DNA of 63,429 nucleotides from a virus. This document shows, piece by piece, positions 35,123 through 44,300 of this stretch. The notes under the pieces were generated by a model. It was not told where the DNA came from and made no database searches. It saw only the letters and a program-made list of their open reading frames with translations. The DNA is taken from IMG/VR virus record IMGVR_UViG_3300004448_000112, positions 1-63,429 of that record; one strand, written 5' to 3'. A program made the position numbers and the translations under genes. How positions within the stretch are numbered: position 1 is the first letter of the stretch; the number at the start of each line of letters is the position of its first letter.

Positions 35123-36076
35123 TTAGTCCTCTATTGATTCACCATTAACTGCAGAAACTACATAGTCTTCTATTTCAGGTGTCATTGCCATTATTTGTTC
35201 TTGTTTTCTACTAATTCTTTCATCCATTGTTATTCTTATTGGATCATATTCACGTGTCATTTGACCTAGATCTATGTGTTTAATATTTCCTGATTTAGCA
35301 TATGAAGTGTTTTCAGGATATGTTGCACCAAACACAACACTTGCTGGTGTATCTAAACTGTAAGCAAGATGTTGTCCTAAAGAATCGCAACCTAAAAACT
35401 GATCAGCATATTTTATAATTGCCGCCCATTGTCTTAATTCTACTTTTTCTGGCATTGCTACTTCATCTGGAAATCCAGCATCTTTAAAGTCTATGCCAAA
35501 TTCACTCATCAACATAACTGCAAAATCTTTCTCCTGTAATTTTTTAATAATACTCTTTAAATTAAAAAACTCAATACTTCTATTAGTTTTATCAACAAAC
35601 GATCCGTCTATCTGTTGTATTGCTCTTCCGAAAGGTTGAATCACTACAACTTTTTCTTTTTTTAATTTCTCTTTAACTTCATCTATTGCTTTTTTTCCAG
35701 CAAGTAATTCTTCTTTGCTTAATATCAGTGTCGATTTAGGTAAGTCTCTAATTCCTTTGTTGTTGATTAACACATCAAATGCTTGAGCAATATTACATTT
35801 TTGATTGAAATATTCATGCACTCTGTATGGTTCAGGACTTACAATATCCATGTTAACTAACTTTGTATGGAATAAATTTTTGTGATACATATCATATGTT
35901 TTTGAATCCAACGTTGGATGTCCTTTTAGAATATCACAAACACCTTCGATCACAATAATGAAATCTGGATCATTTCCTTCTTCTTGATATTTTTCTAAGG
36001 CAGGTATAGCAGATATAATTCTACCCATTCCGCCATTGAGTAAAAATGCTTTAGGTCTTTTTTGTTCTGTGCTCAT
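35123..36076 (-). CDS. GT9-like glycosyltransferase (heptosyltransferase family), copy A
   Basis: 317 aa from the ATG at 36076 (a TTG three codons upstream is rejected because a T4-consensus box TATAAATA lies just before the ATG). Same layout as the copy at 32314-33294: AFLLNGGMGRIISAIPALEKY, SPEPYRVHEYFNQKCN, VVIQPFGR, FLGCDSLGQHLAYS (~224) and FGATYPEN. Conserved Cys in QKC and GCDS are shared by both copies. It is first in a three-gene operon (transferase, carbamoyltransferase, transferase) expressed late. The acceptor is unknown. Confidence 0.83.
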   Translation of the reverse strand: MSTEQKRPKAFLLNGGMGRIISAIPALEKYQEEGNDPDFIIVIEGVCDILKGHPTLDSKTYDMYHKNLFHTKLVNMDIVSPEPYRVHEYFNQKCNIAQAFDVLINNKGIRDLPKSTLILSKEELLAGKKAIDEVKEKLKKEKVVVIQPFGRAIQQIDGSFVDKTNRSIEFFNLKSIIKKLQEKDFAVMLMSEFGIDFKDAGFPDEVAMPEKVELRQWAAIIKYADQFLGCDSLGQHLAYSLDTPASVVFGATYPENTSYAKSGNIKHIDLGQMTREYDPIRITMDERISRKQEQIMAMTPEIEDYVVSAVNGESIED

Positions 36077-36086
36077 TTGATACAAA

Positions 36087-36094
36087 TATTTATA
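36087..36094 (-). promoter_or_regulatory. Consensus late promoter TATAAATA for the GT9/carbamoyltransferase operon
   Basis: Exact T4 late consensus, 10 nt before the ATG at 36076. It shows that this sugar operon belongs to the late regulon. Confidence 0.75.
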
Positions 36095-36126
36095 GATTAA
36101 TTTTTTATGTGATTATAATATTGATT

Positions 36127-36792
36127 CTATGGTTTTATTAATGGCATGTCTGGGTATTTTAGTTTCCAATGGTGCACGTGTTGAAAATTATCTCTCATGT
36201 TAATCCACCCTGCTTTACATTTTTCAATGGCTTGTCGTTGGGGTTCATCATACACTAATCTTGACAATTCGTTATCACACATTTCGATGTGATCTAGCAC
36301 TGTTTGATGAACTTTTTCGTTGGTGTGTTGATGTACCCTAAATCGTGGCTTCACAAATTCACCGTTAATGTATTTTAATTCTTGATTATAATATATCTGA
36401 TTCAGCACATGGCCCCAATTGTATTCCCATGTTATAGAATTCCCGTCATCGTCCAGTTGTCCTACATCTTCTTGGTAGTACGGTACTGGTTCATGATTGT
36501 ATACTCTTGTCAAATATGATGCTTCCCATGGATTTTTTGCACCATCTATTATTAGTGCAGTATGTCCTGGTTCAAGATGAGAAATTCTTGTTTCAAGTAA
36601 TTCTTTAGTTGGTGCTCTATGTAAACATTCTCCAATTATTCCAGTGTCATCGTTGACAGCAAATTTTAAATATCTATCACCGGCATAATATGCTGTGTGT
36701 GTGATACCTTGACTGAAATTATCTATATACGGTTCGTTGGGTATTTCCATTTCGAACTCGTATTGATTTAAGATTTCTCGTTGGTCTGTCAT
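36127..36792 (-). CDS. Paralogous small structural protein, copy 1 (function unknown)
   Basis: 221 aa; contains NEPYIDNFSQGIT, AYYAGDRYLKF and TGIIGEC near the N-terminus, shared in order and spacing with the next gene (NEPYVNDFSDGIT, ATYNGDRYIKF, TGFIAGV). The C-terminal half is helical and richer in Trp and His than copy 2. A late box lies 9 nt before the ATG. Role unknown; location among fibre genes suggests a tail-fibre or receptor-binding accessory. Confidence 0.75.
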   Translation of the reverse strand: MTDQREILNQYEFEMEIPNEPYIDNFSQGITHTAYYAGDRYLKFAVNDDTGIIGECLHRAPTKELLETRISHLEPGHTALIIDGAKNPWEASYLTRVYNHEPVPYYQEDVGQLDDDGNSITWEYNWGHVLNQIYYNQELKYINGEFVKPRFRVHQHTNEKVHQTVLDHIEMCDNELSRLVYDEPQRQAIEKCKAGWINMRDNFQHVHHWKLKYPDMPLIKP

Positions 36793-36801
36793 AACTAGAA
36801 T

Positions 36802-36809
36802 TATTTATT
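36802..36809 (-). promoter_or_regulatory. Late promoter box AATAAATA before paralogue copy 1
   Basis: Nine nt upstream of ATG 36792; no Shine-Dalgarno site is evident. Confidence 0.55.
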
Positions 36810-36840
36810 GCTAGTTAATCTGGGTAACGACTAAAAGTGA

Positions 36841-37494
36841 TTACTTAAAGTTTGGTTGTGTTGGGAAAGGAATTTTCCAAAACGATACACCATCATACTT
36901 TGTTGATAAACCTTCCAACATAGTTTTGTGTGCGGTGATTGCTGTTGTTTCATCGTCAGTGTACACATCCGCTCTTGCTAGTTCTGTTGTACAAGATGCT
37001 ATTTGATTTGTGATACTGTCTGTAAATTGTTCTGCAGTCATACCGTGTGTCATAAATTCTGGATCTACTATGGCGTTGCTCACATATTTAATTGTGTCTA
37101 ACTTCCAAATCTGAGCCAGGATCTGTTCATCGCTCCACTGATGTTCCCAAGTTTCTGCTTCGCCTTCAGCATCTGTTGTGCCTAAGTCTTCTGAGTAGTT
37201 TGCTTTTTCTCCTGAAGTGTACCATTCTGTGATCATTGCCGCATGTAAAGGATCTGCATCTGCATCTATTACTGCTGGAAGATGACCTTCCATTAAAGGA
37301 CCTTCATTGGCAACCATTAATTCTTCAGTGTCGCCATTTCCAATAACTCCAGCAATAAATCCTGTAGTCGCATTGTATTGAAACTTAATATATCTATCAC
37401 CATTGTACGTTGCCGCTTGTGTTATACCGTCACTGAAGTCGTTAACGTATGGTTCATTTGGTACTGCTATTGTAAATGCTTTTTCTATTGCCAT
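36841..37494 (-). CDS. Paralogous small structural protein, copy 2 (function unknown)
   Basis: 217 aa; shares the N-terminal NEPY...FS-GIT, GDRY-KF and TG-I motifs with the 221-aa neighbour, and a helical C-terminal half. Copy 2 is more acidic and has fewer Trp. The pair arose by tandem duplication and has diverged strongly. AGGAT precedes the ATG and a late box lies 22 nt upstream. Confidence 0.75.
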   Translation of the reverse strand: MAIEKAFTIAVPNEPYVNDFSDGITQAATYNGDRYIKFQYNATTGFIAGVIGNGDTEELMVANEGPLMEGHLPAVIDADADPLHAAMITEWYTSGEKANYSEDLGTTDAEGEAETWEHQWSDEQILAQIWKLDTIKYVSNAIVDPEFMTHGMTAEQFTDSITNQIASCTTELARADVYTDDETTAITAHKTMLEGLSTKYDGVSFWKIPFPTQPNFK

Positions 37495-37516
37495 TGTTTT
37501 TATCCTGTTATACTTT

Positions 37517-37524
37517 TATTTATC
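37517..37524 (-). promoter_or_regulatory. Late promoter box GATAAATA before paralogue copy 2
   Basis: Box 22 nt upstream of ATG 37494, with AGGA in the leader. Confidence 0.65.
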
Positions 37525-37533
37525 AAACTATGT

Positions 37534-38508
37534 TTAACTTGACGGAACAAACTTGATTCTTACTCCACCAAATCCACCTCTTATTCCATGATCCCTTACG
37601 TCTGGACATGGGTTAGGTGATAGCCCACCTGCTCCCACAGGTAGATAATTGTTACAACCTTGCATCTCGTAACATCCGCAAGATCTTGTTGATCTCCAAC
37701 AGTGTGCATCCGGAGTACCTTGTCTTGGTGTTTTTGTTGCCAAGTTAAGTGCCGCATACCACTGAAATAATTGGTTTCCTGACCATTGTGACATTGGCGT
37801 TCCATCTGATTCTTTTTGGAACGTGATCAATGCACCGTCTTCTGAAAATAATCCTGCTGGTGTAGCCACGTGTTGTTGAAACTGACACTTACAGTGTGGA
37901 CAACATCCAAAGAAACTAGCACATGAAAACTGTCCGCAACAGTTTTTGCCTGTATCTCCACCGTATGCTAATGAACACCACTGTCCATTACACACGTTAC
38001 ATACTGTTCCGCAGTTGTCGTTGTTGCATTTTGTGTAACAGAAACCTTGTGCTCTAAAACAACAAAATAATGATGATCCTGTTGTACACATAGATTTCCC
38101 ACCAAATCCACCTCTTGAACATATACAGCCATTACCGTTTGCGGCTGTGATCCAACAAACTTCTGATTGTTCTGAACATCCTGAAAAACATAAATCATGA
38201 GCATAACAACTGTGTCCTGTTTGACCTGTCATTGTGTCGCCTGCCGCTACTGTGATTGACTTTTTCACATATGCACCTGCGTTACCTGGTAATCCGTCTC
38301 CACAACAGCACATTCTTGAACCTGATCCGCCTGCACCCCAAACTTCTATTTCGGCTGTGCCATCAACGTTTGCTGTCCAACAAATACCATTGCAAAATTT
38401 TGTGTAATTTGTACCTGAAGTATAAGAATAAATGTAACCAGTTTCGAGATTGTTTTCAATCATCTCTGCTGGGTTTCTAGTAGTTAATAATCCTTTTAAA
38501 CTTGCCAT
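37534..38508 (-). CDS. Cys/Gly-rich putative virion protein, tandem copy 3
   Basis: 324 aa with 32 Cys. Starts MASLKGLLTTRN; contains a WGAGGSG stretch followed by a CCC motif (residues ~63-73), CF-GC, GFGGKS, FCC-RAQGFC, CG-VCNVC and a CGCYEMQGC end, then PNPCPDVRDH and GVRIKFV at the C-terminus. The WGAGGSGG-type Gly-rich module is known from phage tail-fibre tips. The Cys spacing is conserved in the two neighbouring paralogues. Function unknown: disulphide-stabilised or metal-binding receptor tip are both possible. Late box 6 nt before the ATG. Confidence 0.8.
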   Translation of the reverse strand: MASLKGLLTTRNPAEMIENNLETGYIYSYTSGTNYTKFCNGICWTANVDGTAEIEVWGAGGSGSRMCCCGDGLPGNAGAYVKKSITVAAGDTMTGQTGHSCYAHDLCFSGCSEQSEVCWITAANGNGCICSRGGFGGKSMCTTGSSLFCCFRAQGFCYTKCNNDNCGTVCNVCNGQWCSLAYGGDTGKNCCGQFSCASFFGCCPHCKCQFQQHVATPAGLFSEDGALITFQKESDGTPMSQWSGNQLFQWYAALNLATKTPRQGTPDAHCWRSTRSCGCYEMQGCNNYLPVGAGGLSPNPCPDVRDHGIRGGFGGVRIKFVPSS

Positions 38509-38514
38509 ATACTT

Positions 38515-38522
38515 TATTTACC
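38515..38522 (-). promoter_or_regulatory. Late promoter box GGTAAATA before Cys-rich copy 3
   Basis: Six nt upstream of ATG 38508. GAGG overlaps the box, as at two other leaderless genes. Confidence 0.6.
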
Positions 38523-38535
38523 TCTATTTGTTAAC

Positions 38536-39552
38536 CTACGGAGTTGAGTCTATTTCGTAATCGTTGGTTGTTGATACAAACTTAATTCTAACTAATCCAT
38601 GTCCGCCTCTGTGAGCGTGATCTCTAACACCATCACAAGGTGTTGGACCTTGTCCACCAATACCTGCTGGATAATAACTGTTACAACCTTGTTGGTCATA
38701 ACAACCACACATTCTGTTACCTTCCCAACAACCAGTATAAGGACCGCCTGTTGTAGGATTACGTGTTGCTAAATTGAAACCATGTGAAGCATTCATCCAT
38801 CCGCCATTACCTGACCAATTTGATCTTCCGTTGTCTGAATCCATTGTGTAGTGTACTTCACCACCTAATGTTGAAATCATTCCTGGAGGGAATCTATTAA
38901 CTGGAACTTGTCTACAGTTACAGTTTGGTTGACATCCTCTAAAGTAATAACAACTAAATCCACCATAACAGTTTACATCTCCACCGTATGCAAAAGCACA
39001 AAATTGAGGACAAGCCGCTGAATCCATAAAGTTACAAATGATACCACAATATGCGTCACCGCCTTGTGTATTACAGAAACCCGACGCTACTGCACAACAG
39101 TAAATTGAGTTACCAGTTGAACACCAACTGTGTCCACCAATTCCACCCTGAGCACATACACATCCGTCTGATCCGCCATTACCAAACCAACATATCTGAG
39201 TTGGTTCAGAACAACCTCTAAAACATAGTGTGTCTGAGTTACCACATGACATACCGATAATTGCACAAATGTAACAACCATCTGCCATTGTAATTGTTTT
39301 CTTAGAATATGCACCTGGGTTACCTGGAGTTCCTCCACCGCAACAACACATTTTTGCACCTGATCCACCTGCTCCCCAAACTTCTATTGTGGCAGTACCG
39401 GCTGATGGTGCTATAAAACATATGTGACATCTAAAGTTTGTGCCTCTTGATGTACCTGGATAATATTGATAAATTCTACCTTTTTCAAGGTTAGTTTCAT
39501 TTCCTACTGAAAAATCATATTTGGATTGAAGTAATGTTGTTAGACTAGCCAT
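38536..39552 (-). CDS. Cys/Gly-rich putative virion protein, tandem copy 2
   Basis: 338 aa with 31 Cys. Same order as its neighbours: WGAGGSGAKMCCCGGG, CFRGCSE, GGIGGHS, YCCAVASGFC, CGIIC, a NCN-type pair, CGCYDQQGC and VRDHAHRGG. It has a 13-residue C-terminal extension after VRIKFV. No separate promoter; it is 4 nt downstream of copy 1, so they are co-transcribed. Confidence 0.8.
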   Translation of the reverse strand: MASLTTLLQSKYDFSVGNETNLEKGRIYQYYPGTSRGTNFRCHICFIAPSAGTATIEVWGAGGSGAKMCCCGGGTPGNPGAYSKKTITMADGCYICAIIGMSCGNSDTLCFRGCSEPTQICWFGNGGSDGCVCAQGGIGGHSWCSTGNSIYCCAVASGFCNTQGGDAYCGIICNFMDSAACPQFCAFAYGGDVNCYGGFSCYYFRGCQPNCNCRQVPVNRFPPGMISTLGGEVHYTMDSDNGRSNWSGNGGWMNASHGFNLATRNPTTGGPYTGCWEGNRMCGCYDQQGCNSYYPAGIGGQGPTPCDGVRDHAHRGGHGLVRIKFVSTTNDYEIDSTP

Positions 39553-39556
39553 AAAA

Positions 39557-40519
39557 TTAACTTACGAATTTAATTCGTACTCCTCCGTGTCCACCTCTGA
39601 TTGCGTGATCTCTAACTCCTGGACATGGGTTAGGTCCTCTTCCTCCTGTACCAATCGGCATCTGAGGTATACAACCATCATTGTCATAACAACCACAAGC
39701 AACACCACCATTCCAGCATGATGCAAAAGGCACACCGCCTGTTGGAAATCTGCCTGAACCTAAGTTTGCCAAGTGGTTATAGTGTCCTTGACCTGACCAG
39801 TTTGCTACTCCGTTATTATCATCATTAGTGTAAGTAATCATTCTACCTTCTTTAGAACCCATTCCTGCTGGAGTAGGTATATGATGATGGAACATACAAA
39901 TACATGATGGATAACAGCCAAATGCTGATACACATGAAATTCTTCCACATTTATTTTCTTGTCCACCGAATGCTTGAGCACACCATGAACCATCACATTG
40001 GTTACAAATAATACCGCAGTTGTCGTTGTCTGTTCTTGTTACACAAAAGCCATTTGCTCTGTAACAACAATAAAAAGATGAGTTAGTAGAACAATAAGTT
40101 ACTCCACCTTTTCCACCTTCTGCACAAGCACAAGTCTCTGCACTTGCTATACAAAATCTTGCATGAGAGGCTTCTGAACAACCTCTAAAACATAAAGAAC
40201 CTGCGTTACCGCAACTTTGTCCTAAACATCCACATATATAATCTCCTGGAGACATTGAAATTTGTTTTTTGACATATGCACCTGCATTGCCTGGTAAACC
40301 AAAACCACAACAGCACATCTCACCACCTGATCCACCTGCACCCCAAATTTCTATTATGGCAGTACCTGCCACTTCTGGGTGGAAACAATATCCGCACCAT
40401 AATCTAGAATAGTTAGTTCCAGGCGTATAAACGTAAATACGTCCTTTCTCTAAATTAGATTCCTCAACCGAGACGAATGCGTCCTGTTTTGTTCCAAGTA
40501 ATGATTTTAAACTCGCCAT
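39557..40519 (-). CDS. Cys/Gly-rich putative virion protein, tandem copy 1
   Basis: 320 aa with 31 Cys. It has IWGAGGSGGEMCCCG, CFRGCSE, CACAEGGKGG, YCCYRANGFC, CGIICNQC, CGCYDNDGC and VRDHAIRGGHGGVRIKF. A HHHIPTPAG stretch near residue 215 adds possible metal ligands. It is first of three tandem paralogues. Function as for the others unknown; the tandem copies suggest a heteromeric or variable receptor-binding assembly. Confidence 0.8.
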   Translation of the reverse strand: MASLKSLLGTKQDAFVSVEESNLEKGRIYVYTPGTNYSRLWCGYCFHPEVAGTAIIEIWGAGGSGGEMCCCGFGLPGNAGAYVKKQISMSPGDYICGCLGQSCGNAGSLCFRGCSEASHARFCIASAETCACAEGGKGGVTYCSTNSSFYCCYRANGFCVTRTDNDNCGIICNQCDGSWCAQAFGGQENKCGRISCVSAFGCYPSCICMFHHHIPTPAGMGSKEGRMITYTNDDNNGVANWSGQGHYNHLANLGSGRFPTGGVPFASCWNGGVACGCYDNDGCIPQMPIGTGGRGPNPCPGVRDHAIRGGHGGVRIKFVS

Positions 40520-40577
40520 TGTTTTTGTTTCTCCAAGTGTTTAATGATGTAAATTTAATATAAAATATTATAAAAAA

Positions 40578-40910
40578 TTATACAGCACCAATTATCCAAC
40601 CATAAGTCGGACCAGTGTAAATCAAAGTTGCGATTGCACCATTTAAGTCCATTGTTAAGTCGTCTGCTGAACCTTGAATTAGTGAACCGTTCCTAGCAAC
40701 TAAAACCGCGTTAGTTCCAAAGTTCGAAGTTGCATCAATGATTTGAATTGTGTCATTAATCAACAAAGAAGCATTAAGAGGTAACGTGATTGTGAAAGTG
40801 CCAGCGGCACTATTTGCTAAGATTCTATCATTTACCACTGCTTGGTAAGTTGTTGCCACTTGTTTAGTGACTACGCCAGCAGTTCCAGTTGTTGATATGT
40901 ATCTTCCCAT
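40578..40910 (-). CDS. Small beta-rich structural protein (110 aa)
   Basis: Starts MGRYISTTGTAGVVTKQVATTY; then alternating polar/hydrophobic strands, GTFTITLP and IQIIDATSNFGTN, ending YGWIIGAV. Reminiscent of tail-fibre trimerisation or cap domains. It has AAAGGA before the ATG and a late box 34 nt upstream. Role unknown. Confidence 0.7.
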   Translation of the reverse strand: MGRYISTTGTAGVVTKQVATTYQAVVNDRILANSAAGTFTITLPLNASLLINDTIQIIDATSNFGTNAVLVARNGSLIQGSADDLTMDLNGAIATLIYTGPTYGWIIGAV

Positions 40911-40944
40911 TGTCTTTGTTTCCTTTATTAGTACTCTTTTATAC

Positions 40945-40952
40945 TATTTATA
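40945..40952 (-). promoter_or_regulatory. Consensus late promoter TATAAATA before the 110-aa protein
   Basis: Exact T4 consensus, 34 nt upstream of ATG 40910 with AAAGGA in the leader. Confidence 0.7.
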
Positions 40953-40967
40953 TAATTTACCTTAAAA

Positions 40968-41288
40968 TTATGCTGTACTTGTTTCAATACCGCTTACAAC
41001 TGCACTTACATTAGCGGCACTTGAATATGCTACCAATAATTGCGTTGCAGACAGTACTAAACCAGTTCTTTCCAACACACCATGACTCAAAATCTCTGTT
41101 TCGTACTCAAGATATTCTGATGCGTCTGGTGTAGATGAATCTGCCACTGCTAACCTTACTGTAACTGCTTGGTTACCTCTGTTACAAAACGATACTGTTG
41201 ACACTGTAAAAGTATCAGCAGGTGTTGTGTAGATAGTCGTAAGTGTAGCGGCTAAAAGATCTGCTTTTCCTATTCTTCCTGAAGCCAT
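40968..41288 (-). CDS. Ig-like small structural protein, paralogue A
   Basis: 106 aa beta sandwich: LTTIYTTPADTFTVSTVSFCN, NQAVTVRLAVAD, and a C-terminal VLSATQLLVAYSSAANVSAVVSGIE. The same strand order is seen at 54035-54367 and 61988-62314. It lies beside fibre genes, with AAAGGAG before the ATG. Probably a fibre-attachment or decoration domain. Confidence 0.68.
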   Translation of the reverse strand: MASGRIGKADLLAATLTTIYTTPADTFTVSTVSFCNRGNQAVTVRLAVADSSTPDASEYLEYETEILSHGVLERTGLVLSATQLLVAYSSAANVSAVVSGIETSTA

Positions 41289-41301
41289 TGTTTTTTCTCC
41301 T

Positions 41302-44300
41302 TTAACTATGTATTAAGTAGTTCATCGCAATCGGTACACCAGTAACTCCTTTTGTGAAGTTAGTGACGCTTTGGAAATTGATTCCTACATTGTTACTTGT
41401 ACTTATCGTATTACCAGTAATTACCACTAATCCCGCAGTAATCAAGTTAACATTGAGCGAACTAGCACCACCACCAATTTGTGAAGCGATATAAGTTCTT
41501 ATTGCTCTCTGAGTCGGAACAATTGCGTCTGAATTAGCCGCCATTGTACCATCAGTTGAGAATTCATTGATAGAAGCACTTGTTCCACCTAATGCTAAGT
41601 CACCCAACTGTAATTCTTGTAGTCCTGATATGTTGAATGCATCTGCGTTCAATGAAGCAATACCAGTTGCTTGTTCTACTGAGAATAAATCTCCTACTCT
41701 AAAGTTACCATCTTGGTCTGTAGAAGTAAAGAATACTCTTCCTCCACCACCTTCAACAGTTTCGTTTGCTGGTATTGGATTTTGAGTTGGTAAACCTGGA
41801 TAGTTTGTAGTTGTAAAGTTACCAGTACCTATGTCTAGGAAATCGTGACCAGTTAATCTAACTTGTGAGTATCTAATTCTCATTTCTATGGACTGTCCAT
41901 GTTCTGGTGATTCATAAGATTTTATATCTGGTGAAACTTGTAATAGACCTGTGAAAGGAGTTTGTGTTCCAAGTTGTTGATTAACAGCAACCAGTTTGAA
42001 ATATTGTCCTGGTAAGTGACCAAACTCGATGTTTGATCCTGCTCTTGGAATTGATGTTAAATTTTCAACAGCAATATATTTTCCTGTTTGATAGTCATCT
42101 CTAAATCCACCAAATGTTTCTGCTGTTCCGGCACTTGCATATGCTGTGTAGCCAGTTGAATCAATTGGAGTTGTTAGTTCGTAGTCTGCATAAATTTCAA
42201 ATGTGTCTGTTGTTAAAACTTTAACATAGTAGAACACACCAGTGTTTAATTCGACCATTCCAAGTATTCCATCAAACTTAACTTTATCGTTTGTATTAAA
42301 GTTGTGTGCCGCTGATGTTGTGATCACTGCTGTTGTAGCCTGTGTAATTCCTGTTACAGTTGCTTGTACACCTTGTTCTGTGATTCCAGCAGAAGCAGTT
42401 ACATAATCAGAACCTCTTGCAACAAATGTTGGTTGACCTAATACACCATCGCCAATGTATGCTTGTACAGGCGCTTCTGTAGTATTGTTTGGATCTGTGA
42501 ATGTTACTGTTGGTGCACTTGTATAAGAAGCACCACAATCTAATATTTTAACACTTGAAATAACTTCTCCTGTAACAACTGCTCTAGCAACTGCCTGTCT
42601 AGGAGTTGTTGAACCATCATTACTTGGAGCACCTATAACCACTCTTGGAGTGATTTCGTAGATTGTTGTTGAATCCAGTGTTGTCTCAACTGCTTTGCCA
42701 CCTAATGTGTCCCAACCTGCTGAGCTGTCTGAGAATTTTTTAATTGCGGCAATTTTGCTAGATGAATTGTAAGTGTCAATGTAACCGTACTGTCCAGCAC
42801 CTTTACCTTCAGTAACAAACAATGCCATTCCAACATAAACTCCACTTGCCGCCGAATCTGCCGCCGCCAATGTGATATTTGTTGTTGTACCTGTTTGTCC
42901 TGAGTTTGTGGTAGTTACAAAACCTTTACCACCTAAATCTGATGGATCAGAAGCAGGAGTTTCTGTTAATCTAATTTTGTACACTCCGCCTGTGTTGTAA
43001 GTTGCCACAACACCATTTAATCCAAAACCGTCGCCTGTGATAGTTACAGTAGCATTTGAATATTCTCTACCTGCATTGCCATATTCAAGTGCAAGTATTT
43101 GAGTACCATCTGTAAACACACTGTCAACTACTGCATCAGTAGATCTGTTGTTAACTTTACCTGTTACAGGAACTTCAGTTGGATCAACACCTTCTGCCAC
43201 ACAACCAAAATCACCATATGATGAGTTACCGTTTGTAGCACGTATTTTTCCACCTGTTTCTGCAAGGTATCCAATGTGTCCATAGTATGAGAACACAGAT
43301 ACAAGTTCTGCTCTTCCTAAATTTGTGATCCATGCACCAATACCATCTGATATTACCTGCGTAAAGTCATTTGATACCATAGAGTCATTACCACCTGCGT
43401 GTAAATCTCCATCAATTTTTTGTCCTACAGCACCTGTTCCAAATGTTGTAACGTTTTGAATGTAAGGTGATCTTCCACCTGCACCATTCAGTGCACCAAT
43501 CCAGACACTTTCGTCTGCTGTGCCATATCCTGGATCAAGAGAAAGAAAAGCACCTGCTGATGGACGTTTCGTTCCATAACTGTTTGCCGCTCCCAATGAA
43601 CCTGATAAACCTTGTACTGTACAGTTTCTTAAACCTGTTGCATTTCTCATGTAGAACATGTCTGAAGTTGTCGAACCGCCAACAGCATTCACATACCATT
43701 TAGCACCTTTCAGTGACATATAGTTTCCTGTATACTGTAAATCGTAAATAATTCCGTCTATGTAATCTTTAATATCATCTTCACAATCATTTTGACCAAA
43801 CACATAACCTGGGTTTGCTCTTTTCACAAATTCTGCACACTCTTTAGCCATAAATTCTCTGTTGGCTAATAATCTTAAACGTGCATTTGTGTAACCAACT
43901 TCTACGTTTGCTGTGTTTGAACCTGTAACTGCAACATCTGAACCAACTGCATTAATTTTGAAGTCAATGTATTTTTCAATATTGTCTGCAATTGCCGCCG
44001 CCGCTGTACCTGCCGTACTTGAACCTGCTGGCACTGCCACGTTTTGTGTAATTGTGTTTCCTGTTGTTACTGTTAACACTTGGAAGGTGATTGTTTCACC
44101 TATCGCTGTGTCACCAGTACCTGGATTGTTAATTGTTTCTGTTGACGCAATAGTGATTGTTTCACCTATTGCATAATTTTGTCCTGGAGCCAACACAGTT
44201 AATCCTGTAACGAAACCAAATGCGTTTGTTGTCAATGTAAATGTAGCACCTGTTCCTGATCCAGAGGCTGTTGTGTTAACTACTCCTGTACCTTCAATTA

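Noticed and set aside
36077-36085. TTG start for the GT9-like copy A
   Set aside because: It lies within the 10-nt late leader and has no ribosome site; ATG 36076 fits the promoter spacing.
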